Source: Burkholderia ubonensis subsp. mesacidophila (GTDB lineage: Bacteria; Pseudomonadota; Gammaproteobacteria; Burkholderiales; Burkholderiaceae). From it: DNA of 64,000 nt. Of the stretch, positions 37,703 to 47,030 are shown piece after piece. The DNA lies in assembly GCF_002097715.1 (NCBI RefSeq), contig NZ_CP020737.1:2976001-3040000 (forward strand), written 5' to 3'. The notes beneath the pieces are model-generated. The model was not told the DNA's origin and did not search any database. It worked only from the letters and a program-made list of their open reading frames with translations. The first letter of the stretch is position 1. Every line of letters starts with the position of its first letter. Made by a program: the position numbers and the translations under genes.

Positions 37703-38938
37703 TCACGCCGCCCGCAGCGCCCACTCGACATGCTCGCGCACGAGCGGCGACGGATCGTCGGCGCGCGCGCGCAGCGCGGCGACGATCGCGTCGCGCGCGG
37801 CCGGCGCGAGCCGTTCCCGCGGCGCGCGCAACGCGTTGCCGAGGCCGACCGCGAGATTGCGCAGCCAGCATTCGTGGCCGATGCGCCGGATCGCGCTGCC
37901 CTGCATCCGCGCGTCGAATTCGTCGGCACTCCAACCGAACAGCTCGACGAGCGTCGCGCGGTCGAGCCCGTGACGCACGTCGAAATCGGCGACCGGCGCG
38001 GCCTGCGCGAACTTGTTCCAGGGACAGACGAGCTGGCAGTCGTCGCAGCCGTACACGCGGTTGCCGATCAGCGGCCGCATCGGCTCGGGGATGCTGCCTT
38101 TCAGTTCGATCGTCAGGTACGAGATGCAGCGCCGCGCATCGACGCGGTACGGCTCGACGATCGCGCCGGTCGGACACGCGTCGATGCAGCGCGTGCAGCT
38201 GCCGCAATGCGCGCCCGGGGTCTCGGGCGCCGCGTCGGGCGCGGTCTGCGCATCGGTCGGCAGCGGGATGTCGACGTAGATCTCGCCGAGGAAGAACAGC
38301 GAGCCCGCATCGCGCTGCAGCAGCAGCGTGTGCTTGCCGCGCCAGCCGACACCGGCCTTCTGCGCGAGCTCGACCTCGAGCACCGGCGCGGAATCGGTGA
38401 ACACGCGGTAGCCGAACGCGCCGATCTCGCGCTCGATGCGCTCGGCGAGCGTCTGCAGGCGATTGCGCAATACCTTGTGATAGTCGCGGCCGCGCGCGTA
38501 GATCGACACGACGGCGGCCTGCGGATCGTCGAGGCGGGCCTGCTCGCGCGCGCGCCAGTCGCGCGGCGCGCGCGCGCCGTGCGCATCGTCCGGCGCGTCG
38601 CCCGCGAGCGTCTGCGCCGGCAGATAGGCTAGCCGGGCCGAGATCACGCGTCGCGTACCGGCCACAAGTTCGGCCGGCCGCGCGCGTTTCATCCCATGTT
38701 TCGCCATATAATCCATCTCGCCGTGGCAACCGGCTTCCAGCCAGGCGGCGAGCCCCGCTTCGGCCTCCGAGAGATCGGTATCGCTGATGCCGATCGCCCC
38801 GAAACCCAATTCGCGCCCCCACGCCCTGATGCGCGCGGCGAGCGCAGTCAACGCCGCATCGTCGAGGACGCACGGCGCCGCGCGCTCGGCCTGGGTCGAG
38901 CGCGTTTCGGATGCGGCGAGTTCCGGTAATCGGTTCAT
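37703..38938 (-). CDS. queG: Epoxyqueuosine reductase
   Basis: A 411-aa cytosolic cobalamin and Fe-S enzyme, last step of queuosine synthesis in tRNA. Two [4Fe-4S] sites: CGSCTRCIDACPTGAI and CDDCQLVCPWNKFA. FTDSAPVLEVELAQKAGVGWRGKHTL is the conserved core with the catalytic Asp, and the C-terminal part is HEAT-like. The start is only 17 bp from the divergent tsaE start, so the mRNA leader must be very short or the promoter lies within tsaE. Confidence 0.96.
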   Translation of the reverse strand: MNRLPELAASETRSTQAERAAPCVLDDAALTALAARIRAWGRELGFGAIGISDTDLSEAEAGLAAWLEAGCHGEMDYMAKHGMKRARPAELVAGTRRVISARLAYLPAQTLAGDAPDDAHGARAPRDWRAREQARLDDPQAAVVSIYARGRDYHKVLRNRLQTLAERIEREIGAFGYRVFTDSAPVLEVELAQKAGVGWRGKHTLLLQRDAGSLFFLGEIYVDIPLPTDAQTAPDAAPETPGAHCGSCTRCIDACPTGAIVEPYRVDARRCISYLTIELKGSIPEPMRPLIGNRVYGCDDCQLVCPWNKFAQAAPVADFDVRHGLDRATLVELFGWSADEFDARMQGSAIRRIGHECWLRNLAVGLGNALRAPRERLAPAARDAIVAALRARADDPSPLVREHVEWALRAA

Positions 38939-38943
38939 CGCAC

Positions 38944-38950
38944 TATTTTA
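38944..38950. promoter_or_regulatory. Overlapping divergent -10 elements for queG and tsaE
   Basis: In the 17-bp gap, TATTTT (plus strand) lies six bases before the tsaE ATG, and TAAAAT (minus strand) lies six bases before the queG ATG. Both would give leaderless or nearly leaderless mRNAs. No good -35 is visible. Confidence 0.35.
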
Positions 38951-38955
38951 CGAGA

Positions 38956-39510
38956 ATGCCAGCGACGCACAGCCATCCGCCCCACGCCTCCACGCTGCCC
39001 GCCCCGCTCGCGGAGCGCGTGTTCGCGCTCGCCGACGAAGCGGCGACCGAGGCCTTCGGCGCACGCTTCGCGCAGGTGCTCGACGCGGCACGCATCGAAC
39101 TGACGCGCACGCACGCGTTCGACGGCCTGCAAATCCAGCTGGTCGGCGACCTCGGCGCAGGCAAGACGTCCCTCGTGCGCGCGATCCTGCGCGGCCTCGG
39201 CCATCGCGGCCGCGTGCGCAGCCCGACCTACACGCTCGTCGAGCCGTACGCGCTCGAACGCGACGATGGGGAACTCGAGGTCTATCACTTCGATCTGTAC
39301 CGTTTCAACGACCCGGCCGAATGGTCCGACGCCGGCTTTCGCGAGTATTTCAATTCCAGCGCGATCTGCCTCGTCGAATGGCCGCAACAGGCGGGCACGC
39401 TGCTCGGCGTGCCCGATCTGGTCTTCTCGCTCGACGTGGACGGCGACGGCCGCGCCCTCACCGTCCGGGCGTACAGCGCTTCAGGAAACGCATGTCTCGA
39501 AAGATGTTGA
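38956..39510 (+). CDS. tsaE: tRNA t6A synthesis ATPase TsaE
   Basis: A 184-aa cytosolic ATPase that, with TsaB and TsaD, makes N6-threonylcarbamoyladenosine on tRNA. Walker A GDLGAGKTSLVR starts at residue 64; SPTYTLVEPY, YHFDLYRF and LVEWPQQ are family blocks. The N-terminus is extended by about 20 residues over E. coli. The 3' end overlaps amiC by 19 bp, a classic tsaE-amidase pair. Confidence 0.95.
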   Translation: MPATHSHPPHASTLPAPLAERVFALADEAATEAFGARFAQVLDAARIELTRTHAFDGLQIQLVGDLGAGKTSLVRAILRGLGHRGRVRSPTYTLVEPYALERDDGELEVYHFDLYRFNDPAEWSDAGFREYFNSSAICLVEWPQQAGTLLGVPDLVFSLDVDGDGRALTVRAYSASGNACLERC

Positions 39511-41015
39511 TCAAACCGTTCCGCTCGATCGAATCGGCGGCCACCGCGACGCATAACTGGCGGCGCCGCCAGATCCTGTGCGCGGGCGCGTCGACGCTGG
39601 TGCTCGGCCTCGCGCTGCCGCGCGTCGCGCATGCGACGTCGGTGCTCGGCGTGCGGGTGTGGCCCGCGCGCGATTACACGCGCGTGACGATCGAATCCGA
39701 CCAGCCGCTGCAGAATACCCAACAGCTGCTGCAGGGCCCCGACCGCCTCGTCGTCGACCTGAACGGGCTCGATCTCGACCAGTCGCTGCGCGACCTCGTG
39801 TCGAAGATCGCGCCGAACGATCCGCAGATCCACTCGGTGCGCGTCGGCCAGTATCAGCCGCACGTCGTGCGGATGGTGTTCGACCTGAAGGGCTCGGTGA
39901 AGCCGCAGGTGTTCACGCTGCCGCCCGTCGGCACCTACAAGTACCGCCTGGTGTTCGACCTGTATCCGGCCGTCGCGCCCGATCCGCTGACCGACCTGAT
40001 CGCGCAGACGGAGCGCAAGGAACAGCAGCTCAACGAAGCCACGCGCGCGCAGCAGGTGCAGCCGCCGACCGCGCTGAGCGGCCCGACACAGCCGCCCGCC
40101 GCCGGCAACGACAACAGCGATGCGTTCTTCCAGCGCTTCGCGCAGAACACGCCCGCCACGCCACATGCGCCGCCGGCCGCGGCAGGGAGCGCGAGCGCGA
40201 AGCCCGCGGTCAAGCCGCCGCCCGTCATCGCGCGCAAGGACGACGAGGACGAAGGCGACGACACCTACAAGTTCAGCGCGCCGAAAGCCGGCAAGGGCGG
40301 CACCGTGCGCCTGCTGACGGTCGCGATCGATCCGGGCCACGGCGGCGAGGACCCGGGCGCGATCGGCGGCGGCGGCACCTACGAGAAGCACGTCGCGCTC
40401 GACATCGCGAAGAAGCTGCGCGCGAAGATCGACGCGGCGCCGAACATGCGCGCGATGATGACGCGCGACGCCGACTTCTTCGTGCCGCTCAACGTGCGCG
40501 TGCAGAAGGCGCGCCGCGTCGGCGCGGACCTGTTCGTGTCGATCCACGCGGACGCGTTCACGACGCCGTCCGCGCGCGGCTCGTCGGTGTTCGCGCTGTC
40601 GGACCACGGCGCGTCGAGCGCGGCGGCCCGCTGGCTCGCGAACAAGGAAAACGCGTCGGACCTGATCGGCGGGATCAACATCAAGACCCAGGACGCCGCG
40701 GTGAGCCGCGCGCTGTTCGACATGTCGACGACGGCGCAGATCCGCGACTCGCTGCGCTACGGCAACTACGTGCTGAAGGAAGTCGGCGGCATCAACAAGC
40801 TGCACAAGGGCTCGGTCGAGCAGGCCGGGTTCGCGGTGCTGAAGGCGCCCGACATCCCGTCGATCCTCGTCGAGACCGCGTTCATCAGCAACCCGGACGA
40901 GGAGCGCCGGCTCAACGACGACAGCTATCGCGACGAGATGGCCGACGCGATCTTCCGCGGCATCAAGCGCTATTTCGCGGCGAACCCGCCGCTCGCGAAG
41001 AACCGGATGGCCTGA
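39492..41015 (+). CDS. amiC: N-acetylmuramoyl-L-alanine amidase AmiC, Tat-exported
   Basis: A 507-aa periplasmic amidase that splits septal peptidoglycan. A twin-arginine signal (NWRRRQILCAGAS, Arg24-26, cleaved near AHA48) indicates Tat export. The AMIN targeting domain covers about residues 50-155, followed by a Pro/Ala-rich linker to about 270. The zinc Amidase_3 domain has IDPGHGGEDPGA, the Glu in GTYEKHVAL, SIHADAF and ILVETAFISNPDEE. CAGGAAACG precedes the ATG, which lies inside tsaE. Confidence 0.95.
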   Translation: MSRKMLIKPFRSIESAATATHNWRRRQILCAGASTLVLGLALPRVAHATSVLGVRVWPARDYTRVTIESDQPLQNTQQLLQGPDRLVVDLNGLDLDQSLRDLVSKIAPNDPQIHSVRVGQYQPHVVRMVFDLKGSVKPQVFTLPPVGTYKYRLVFDLYPAVAPDPLTDLIAQTERKEQQLNEATRAQQVQPPTALSGPTQPPAAGNDNSDAFFQRFAQNTPATPHAPPAAAGSASAKPAVKPPPVIARKDDEDEGDDTYKFSAPKAGKGGTVRLLTVAIDPGHGGEDPGAIGGGGTYEKHVALDIAKKLRAKIDAAPNMRAMMTRDADFFVPLNVRVQKARRVGADLFVSIHADAFTTPSARGSSVFALSDHGASSAAARWLANKENASDLIGGINIKTQDAAVSRALFDMSTTAQIRDSLRYGNYVLKEVGGINKLHKGSVEQAGFAVLKAPDIPSILVETAFISNPDEERRLNDDSYRDEMADAIFRGIKRYFAANPPLAKNRMA

Positions 41016-41086
41016 CGGCCGCCGTCTCCGCGTTTCCCCCGCGCCGCCGGCCGCACGCGCTGCGTGCGGGCGCGCGCGTCACGACG

Positions 41087-41968
41087 TCATGACACCGCGA
41101 AGCGGCGCATCAGCTTCCCGCCGAACACATTGACCGCGAGGCCGCCCATCACGAGCGCCGCGCCCGCGAACTGCGCGCGCGTCAGGTGCTCGTCGAGCAG
41201 CAGCGCCGCCGACGCGAGGCCGACGACCGGCACCACCAGCGAGAACTGCGCGACCTGCGCGGCCGGATAGCGCGACAGCAGCCGGCTCCACAAGCCGTAG
41301 CCGAGCAGCGTCGCGACGAACGCGAGATAGACGACCGCGAAGATCGACGTGCCCGTCAGCGCGCCGAGCGCGGCCACGATCCGCTGCGGCCCTTCGAACC
41401 ACAGCGACAGCGCGAAGAACGGCACCGGCGGCACGAGGCTCGCCCACACGACGAGCGACACGAGGTTGGCCTGCCCGACCTTCTTCGTCACGATGTTGCC
41501 AAACGCCCACATCGCGGCCGAGCAGAGCGTCAGCAGGAAGCCGGCCAAGGTCATCGCGCGCCCGCCCTGCGCGGCGATCACGACGAGGCCGGTCGCGGCG
41601 ATGGCGAGGCCGACCAGGTTCTGCACGCGCAGCCGCTCGCCGAGGAACGCCATCGCGAATACCAGCGTGAAGAACGCCTGCGACTGCAGCACGAGCGACG
41701 CGAGCCCGGCGGGCATCCCGACGTACATCGCGGTGAACAGGAACACGAACTGGCCGAGCTGGATCGTCGCGCCGTACAGCACGAGCAGCCGCCACGGAAT
41801 CTGCGGGCGGCGCACGAAGAACACCGCCGGCACCGCCGCGAGCGTGAAGCGCAGCGCGCCGAGCAACATCGGCGGCATCCCGTTCAGCCCGACCCGGATC
41901 ACGACGAAGTTCACCCCCCACGCGAGGATCACGACCAGCGCCAGCAGCAGGTCCTTCGGGGTCATCAT
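41087..41968 (-). CDS. eamA: EamA family exporter
   Basis: A 293-aa inner-membrane protein with two EamA repeats and ten segments. The start (LLALVVILAWGVNFVVIRVGL), GMPAGLASLVLQSQAFFTL, WAFGNIVTKKV and LVVPVVGLASAALLLDE track E. coli EamA (YdeD), an exporter of O-acetylserine and cysteine pathway metabolites. AAGGAGAC lies before two successive ATGs. Convergent with amiC. Confidence 0.88.
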   Translation of the reverse strand: MMTPKDLLLALVVILAWGVNFVVIRVGLNGMPPMLLGALRFTLAAVPAVFFVRRPQIPWRLLVLYGATIQLGQFVFLFTAMYVGMPAGLASLVLQSQAFFTLVFAMAFLGERLRVQNLVGLAIAATGLVVIAAQGGRAMTLAGFLLTLCSAAMWAFGNIVTKKVGQANLVSLVVWASLVPPVPFFALSLWFEGPQRIVAALGALTGTSIFAVVYLAFVATLLGYGLWSRLLSRYPAAQVAQFSLVVPVVGLASAALLLDEHLTRAQFAGAALVMGGLAVNVFGGKLMRRFAVS

Positions 41969-42206
41969 CGTGGTCTCCTTGATATGTCGTTCTGAGGGTC
42001 GCCAGTTTACCGGCGATCGGGAACCGTCCGGAATCCCGCACGCGCGTTGTGGATACGGCGGGCGCCAAGCCGGTGCGGCGAGCACGCTGCACGCGAGCAA
42101 GAACCGTACCGCTCCGCACGGCCCACGACGCGTCGCGCGCACGCTGCCGGGCGCCAGTACAGCCAGTACAATGACCCGCATCCCCGCAGCGTCGACAGGA
42201 TCCGCC

Positions 42207-43088
42207 ATGACCGACTCCATCAAAGCCCTGCTGAAGCCGCACGTGCGCGACATCGGCAACCTGCAGGTGCGCCGCACGCTGCCCGCGCTCGCCGCGCGCC
42301 TCGTCGGCCCGTTCATCTTCTTCGATCACATGGGGCCCGCGACGCTGCCGCCCGGCACGGGCCTCGACGTGCGCCCGCATCCGCACATCGGGCTCGCGAC
42401 CGTCACGTACCTGTTCGAGGGCGCGATCCTGCACCGCGACAGCCTCGGCTCGCTGCAGGAGATCGTGCCCGGCGACGTCAACTGGATGACCGCGGGACGC
42501 GGGATCGTCCATTCCGAGCGCACGCCCGACGCGCTGCGCGAGCGGGGCCACACCGTGCACGGGATCCAGACCTGGGTCGCGCTGCCGCTCGCGCACGAGA
42601 CCGACGAGCCGTCGTTCGAGCACCACGAGGCCGCGGCGCTGCCGAAGCTGAACGACAACGGCGTGGCGCTGACGGTGATCGCCGGCGACGCGTTCGGGCT
42701 GCGCTCGCCCGTCACGACGTTCTCGCGCACGCTGTACGTGGCCGCGGAATTCGCGGACGGCGGCCGCCTCGCGCTCGACGCGTCGCACGAGGAGCGCGCG
42801 ATCTATCTGGTCGAAGGCGACCTCGCGATCGACGGCACGCCGCTCGAGCCCGCGCAGATGGCCGTGCTCGCGCCCGGCGCGACCGTCACGCTGACGAGCA
42901 CCGCCGGCGCGCGCGCGATGCTGCTCGGCGGCGACCGGCTCGACGGCGAACACTTCATCGACTGGAATTTCGTCGCGAGCAGCCGCGACGCGATCGAGCG
43001 CGCGAAGGAAGCCTGGACGCGGCAGGAAATGGGCAAGGTGCCCGGCGAGACCGAGTGGATCCCGCTGCCCGAGCGCAAGCCGCGTTGA
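42207..43088 (+). CDS. Pirin family protein
   Basis: A 293-aa bicupin. The metal site of the N-terminal cupin is intact: His58 and His60 (HPHIG), His102 and Glu104 (GIVHSER). Bacterial pirins can be quercetin dioxygenases or regulators of metabolism; no evidence here decides. It starts 51 bp before the CnoX-like gene ends its leader, on the same strand, so they may be co-transcribed. Confidence 0.92.
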   Translation: MTDSIKALLKPHVRDIGNLQVRRTLPALAARLVGPFIFFDHMGPATLPPGTGLDVRPHPHIGLATVTYLFEGAILHRDSLGSLQEIVPGDVNWMTAGRGIVHSERTPDALRERGHTVHGIQTWVALPLAHETDEPSFEHHEAAALPKLNDNGVALTVIAGDAFGLRSPVTTFSRTLYVAAEFADGGRLALDASHEERAIYLVEGDLAIDGTPLEPAQMAVLAPGATVTLTSTAGARAMLLGGDRLDGEHFIDWNFVASSRDAIERAKEAWTRQEMGKVPGETEWIPLPERKPR

Positions 43089-43139
43089 AAAACGCGCGTG
43101 CCGCCCCAACCTGACGACATCCGAACTCAAGAGGACGAC

Positions 43140-43988
43140 ATGGACACCACGCTTGCCACTTTCGAAAAAGACGTCATCGAGGCGTCGCTGGACACGCCCG
43201 TGCTGGTCGACTTCTGGGCGCCGTGGTGCGGCCCCTGCAAGACGCTCGGCCCGCTGCTGGAAAAGCTCGAAAGCGACTACGAGGGCCGCTGGAAGCTCGT
43301 GAAGGTCAACGTCGACGAGAACCAGGAACTCGCCGCGCACTTCCAGACGCGCAGCATTCCGCATGTGATCGCGTTCGCCGACGGCCGCCCGGTCGACCAG
43401 TTCGTCGGCGTGCTGCCCGAAGGGCAATTGCGCGCGTTCCTCGACCGGCTGCTGCCGGCGCCCGAGGAAGCCGAGCGCCGCGCCGCGCAGTTCGCGGCGG
43501 CGGAGGGACGCTTCGACGATGCGCGCGCCCACCTCGAAGCCGCGCTCGCGCTGAACCCCGGCTTCGACGACGCGCGGCTCGACCTGATCGAGCTGCTGCT
43601 CGCGAGCAACCACGTCGATGCGGCGCGCGCGGAAACCGAGCGCCTGTCGCCGCAGACCGTGCAAAACGGCGATCCGCGCCTGCAGGCGATCCAGACCCGT
43701 TTCGACGCGCTCGCCGCGACCGCCGACCTGCCGCCGACCGACGCGCTCGAGGCGCGCATCGCCGAGAATCCGGCCGACCTCGACGCGCGTTTCGATCTCG
43801 CGCAGAGCCTGATCGCGCGGCGCGCGTACGAAGGCGCGCTGGAGCAGTTGCTGGAAATCGTCGTGCGCGACCGCGCGTACGGCGACGACCTCGGCCGCAA
43901 GACGATGATCTCGGTGTTCGAGCTGGCGGGCGACCGCCCGGACCTCGTTGCCGTGTGGCGGCGCAAGCTGAGCATGGCGCTCCACTGA
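43140..43988 (+). CDS. cnoX: CnoX/YbbN-like thioredoxin-TPR co-chaperone
   Basis: A 282-aa cytosolic protein: thioredoxin fold (residues 1-105) with a canonical WCGPC at 29-33 (Cys30, Cys33), then tetratricopeptide-like helices to the C-terminus (FAAAEGRFDDARAHLEAALALNPGF, FDLAQSLIARRAYEGALEQLLEI). E. coli CnoX, which hands substrates to GroEL during chlorine stress, lacks the redox-active pair; here it is kept, so disulfide chemistry is possible. GAGGACG precedes the ATG, 51 bp after pirin. Confidence 0.9.
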   Translation: MDTTLATFEKDVIEASLDTPVLVDFWAPWCGPCKTLGPLLEKLESDYEGRWKLVKVNVDENQELAAHFQTRSIPHVIAFADGRPVDQFVGVLPEGQLRAFLDRLLPAPEEAERRAAQFAAAEGRFDDARAHLEAALALNPGFDDARLDLIELLLASNHVDAARAETERLSPQTVQNGDPRLQAIQTRFDALAATADLPPTDALEARIAENPADLDARFDLAQSLIARRAYEGALEQLLEIVVRDRAYGDDLGRKTMISVFELAGDRPDLVAVWRRKLSMALH

Positions 43989-44028
43989 CCCGGGCCGGCG
44001 GGCGGCAAGCGAGCGCGGCCTCCCCCGG

Positions 44029-44886
44029 TCAGGCCGCGGCGGCCCGCGCCGCGATCGCCCGCAGCGCATGCGCGGCCGCCGCGAAGCCGAAGCTCGCGGT
44101 CACGCACACGCTCGAGCCGAAGCCCGCGCAGTTGAGCCCCGCGACGTGCGCGGCCGTGGACGGCTCCGCGCCGTCCTCGATATCGCAGGCGGCGGCTTCC
44201 GGATAGATCAGCGGCTCGTCCGAATACACGGCGCTGACCTTGAAGCGCGCCTTCGGCCCGCGCGGGAAGCCGTGCTGCTTGCGCAGCTGCGCGCGCACCT
44301 TCGACAGCAGCGGATCCTGGATCGTCAGCGCGAGATCGTCGATGCGGATGCGGGTCGGGTCGAGCTGCCCGCCCGCGCCGCCGACCGTGACGAGCGGCTG
44401 CCCTTTCGCGACGCACCACGCGATCAGCGCGACCTTCGTGCGCACGCTGTCGATCGCGTCGATCACGTAGTCGAAGCCGCCGCCGAGCAGCGCGTCGAAA
44501 TTGTCGGCTTCCACGAAATCCTCGATCCGGTTCACGCGGCACGCGGGATCGATCAGCGCGATCCGCTCGGCCATCGCGTCGACCTTCGGCTTGCCGTAAT
44601 TGCCGTCGAGCGCGTGGATCTGCCGGTTCGTGTTGCTTTCGGCAACGTTATCGAGATCGACGAGCGTAAGCCGGCCGACCGCGCTGCGCGCGAGCGCCTC
44701 GGCCGTCCACGAACCGACCCCGCCGATGCCGATCACCGCGACGTGCGCGCGCTCGAACGCGGCGAGCGCGGGCGCGCCGTACAGTCGCGCAATGCCGCCG
44801 AAGCGCCGGGCGCGATCCACGTCAAGCTGAGTTGACGGGCTCGGGGTAAGATCAGAGGTTATCGGGGCGGCGTCGTGGAATGACAT
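44029..44886 (-). CDS. tcdA: tRNA threonylcarbamoyladenosine dehydratase
   Basis: A 285-aa E1-like enzyme that cyclises t6A37 on tRNA to ct6A using ATP. Nucleotide motif [18 protein letters not shown] around residues 51-68, [18 protein letters not shown], and [11 protein letters not shown] are typical. N-terminus extended by about 20 residues. Together with tsaE it covers two steps of the same tRNA modification. Divergent from pdxH. Confidence 0.95.
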   Translation of the reverse strand: MSFHDAAPITSDLTPSPSTQLDVDRARRFGGIARLYGAPALAAFERAHVAVIGIGGVGSWTAEALARSAVGRLTLVDLDNVAESNTNRQIHALDGNYGKPKVDAMAERIALIDPACRVNRIEDFVEADNFDALLGGGFDYVIDAIDSVRTKVALIAWCVAKGQPLVTVGGAGGQLDPTRIRIDDLALTIQDPLLSKVRAQLRKQHGFPRGPKARFKVSAVYSDEPLIYPEAAACDIEDGAEPSTAAHVAGLNCAGFGSSVCVTASFGFAAAAHALRAIAARAAAA

Positions 44887-45014
44887 GGCGGCAAGGGAAA
44901 CGTAAGTCGTGCAGCCCCGTATTTTGCCTGAACCGCTCGCCAACACGCGCCACTGTGCACGCACGTTTCTTCCGCCTTCGCTATACTGGCCCCAGATTGA
45001 AGCGTTCGCATAAC

Positions 45015-45659
45015 ATGACGACACTCGCCGATCTCCGCATCAATTACTCGCGTGCTTCGCTCGACGAAGCCGACGCCGCCCCGAACCCCTTCGCACAGTT
45101 CGACCGCTGGTTCAAGGAGGCGCTCGACGCCAAGCTTCCCGAGCCGAACACGATGACGCTCGCCACCGTCGGCGAAAACGGCCGTCCGTCCGCCCGGATC
45201 GTGCTGATCAAGGGCGTCGACGAACGCGGGTTCGTCTTCTTCACCAATTACGAAAGCCGCAAGGGCCGCGATCTCGCCACGCATCCGTATGCCGCGCTGC
45301 TGTTCTACTGGATCGAGCTCGAGCGCCAGGTGCGCGTCGAAGGCCGCATCGAGAAGACCAGCGCCGAGGACAGCGACCGCTATTTCGCGTCGCGCCCGCT
45401 CGGCTCGCGCATCGGCGCGTGGGCGTCCGACCAGAGCGCCGTGATCGACAGCCGCGCGACGCTCGAAGCGCGCGAGAAGGCCGTCAGCGAGCGCTACGGC
45501 GACGACCCGCCGCGGCCGCCGCACTGGGGCGGCTACCGCCTCGTGCCCGAGTCGCTCGAATTCTGGCAGGGCCGCCCGTCGCGGCTGCACGACCGGCTGC
45601 TGTATACGCGCGAGCCCGCCGCGCCGCACGGCTGGACGATTTCGCGCCTGTCGCCGTAA
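45015..45659 (+). CDS. pdxH: Pyridoxamine 5'-phosphate oxidase
   Basis: A 214-aa FMN enzyme oxidising PNP and PMP to pyridoxal phosphate. [38 protein letters not shown] covers the FMN site; [14 protein letters not shown] and the C-terminal [28 protein letters not shown] are family signatures. Full length. It probably ends at a hairpin before cfa. Confidence 0.97.
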   Translation: MTTLADLRINYSRASLDEADAAPNPFAQFDRWFKEALDAKLPEPNTMTLATVGENGRPSARIVLIKGVDERGFVFFTNYESRKGRDLATHPYAALLFYWIELERQVRVEGRIEKTSAEDSDRYFASRPLGSRIGAWASDQSAVIDSRATLEAREKAVSERYGDDPPRPPHWGGYRLVPESLEFWQGRPSRLHDRLLYTREPAAPHGWTISRLSP

Positions 45660-45712
45660 GCCGGCGCGGCGCGCACCGCCGATCGCGCTTCGTATTTTTC
45701 GTATTGCATGCG

Positions 45713-45737
45713 GGCGCCCGCTTGGTCGGCGGGCGCC
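45713..45737 (+). terminator. Hairpin between pdxH and cfa
   Basis: GGCGCCCGC-N7-GCGGGCGCC, 53 bp after pdxH; no T run. It may end pdxH transcription or shape the cfa leader. Confidence 0.4.
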
Positions 45738-45786
45738 GGTCAAGAAACTTGGCTGTATTCGATTCAACGAACAACGGAGATTCCAA

Positions 45787-47007
45787 ATGTTCTGGGAAAA
45801 GAAGCTGGCACAGTGGGCGGACGAAGTACGGGCGAAGGCGAACATTCCGGCGCGCCTCGTTTTGTGGAACGGCGATCAGCTCGATTTCGGCACGTTCGCC
45901 GCGCCGCAGGTCACGCTGAAGGTCAACAGCGCATCGGCGTTGCCGCTCTTGCTCGACCCGAGCCTCGACAACCTCGGCGAGGCGTACGTGAAGGGCAAGA
46001 TCGACATCGAGGGCAAGCTCTCCGACATCATCAACATCAGCTACTCGCTCGCGCGCAGCACCGTGACGAATGCGAGCAAGCTCGCGCGCGTGAAGCGCTA
46101 CTTCAATCACACGAAGAACACCGACAAGAAGGCGATCCAGTATCACTACGACGTCTCGAACGAGTTCTACCGGCTGTGGCTCGACGAGAACATGGTCTAC
46201 TCGTGCGCGTACTTCGAGAACGGCGACGAGGATCTCGCCACCGCGCAGATCAAGAAGATCGACCACATCCTCACGAAGATCGGGCTGCAGCCGGGCCAGC
46301 GCCTGCTCGACATCGGCTGCGGCTGGGGCGCGCTGGTGCTGCGGGCCGCGAGCAAGTTCGGCGCGCAGTGTCTCGGTGTGACGCTGTCGCAGAACCAGTT
46401 CGACCTCGCGACCGCGCGCGTGAAGGCCGCGGGGCTGGAGGACAAAATCGAGATCCGCCTGCAGGACTACCGCGAGATCGACGGCCAGTTCGACCGCATC
46501 ACGAGCGTCGGGATGTTCGAGCACGTCGGCCGCAAGAACCTGCCGCTCTACTTCACGCGAATCCGCGAGCTGCTCGCCGACGACGGCATCGCGATGAACC
46601 ACGGCATCACGTCGACCGACGCGGAAAGTGGCGAGACGGCGCTCGGCGGCGGCGAGTTCATCGACCGCTACGTGTTCCCGGACGGCGAGCTGCCGCACAT
46701 CAGCCTCGCGCTCGAAGCGGCGCAGCGCGGCGGGCTCGAGGCGATTGACGTCGAAAGCCTGCGGCGGCACTATGCGCGCACGCTCGACATCTGGACCGAG
46801 AACTTCGAAGCGAAGGCCGAGGAAGCCAGGCAGCTCGTCGACGACGAAAAATTCCGCATCTGGCGCGTGTATCTCGCCGGCTGCGCGTATGCGTTCGAGC
46901 ACGACGACGTGTCGATCTTTCAAATCGTGTGCCGCAAGGCCGGGCAGAGCGCGAAGACGCTGCCGTGGTCGCGGCGCTACATGTACGAACACGCGCTGCC
47001 GCGCTAG
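45787..47007 (+). CDS. cfa: Cyclopropane-fatty-acyl-phospholipid synthase
   Basis: A 406-aa enzyme that methylenates membrane unsaturated fatty acids with SAM. SAM motif LLDIGCGWGALVLRAASKFG, IQYHYDVSNEFYRLWLDENMVYSCAYF, VTLSQNQFDLA, GMFEHVGRKN and the C-terminal WRVYLAGCAYAFEHDD are typical. GGAGA lies before the ATG. In other bacteria it is a stationary-phase gene; nothing visible here settles control. Confidence 0.96.
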   Translation: MFWEKKLAQWADEVRAKANIPARLVLWNGDQLDFGTFAAPQVTLKVNSASALPLLLDPSLDNLGEAYVKGKIDIEGKLSDIINISYSLARSTVTNASKLARVKRYFNHTKNTDKKAIQYHYDVSNEFYRLWLDENMVYSCAYFENGDEDLATAQIKKIDHILTKIGLQPGQRLLDIGCGWGALVLRAASKFGAQCLGVTLSQNQFDLATARVKAAGLEDKIEIRLQDYREIDGQFDRITSVGMFEHVGRKNLPLYFTRIRELLADDGIAMNHGITSTDAESGETALGGGEFIDRYVFPDGELPHISLALEAAQRGGLEAIDVESLRRHYARTLDIWTENFEAKAEEARQLVDDEKFRIWRVYLAGCAYAFEHDDVSIFQIVCRKAGQSAKTLPWSRRYMYEHALPR

Positions 47008-47030
47008 GCGGCGCTTCACGCACGGCATGC

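Noticed and set aside
41079-44069. A 996-codon minus-strand frame
   Set aside because: Antisense to pirin and the CnoX-like gene, which have full family motifs; composition is low-complexity Arg/Ala/Gly.
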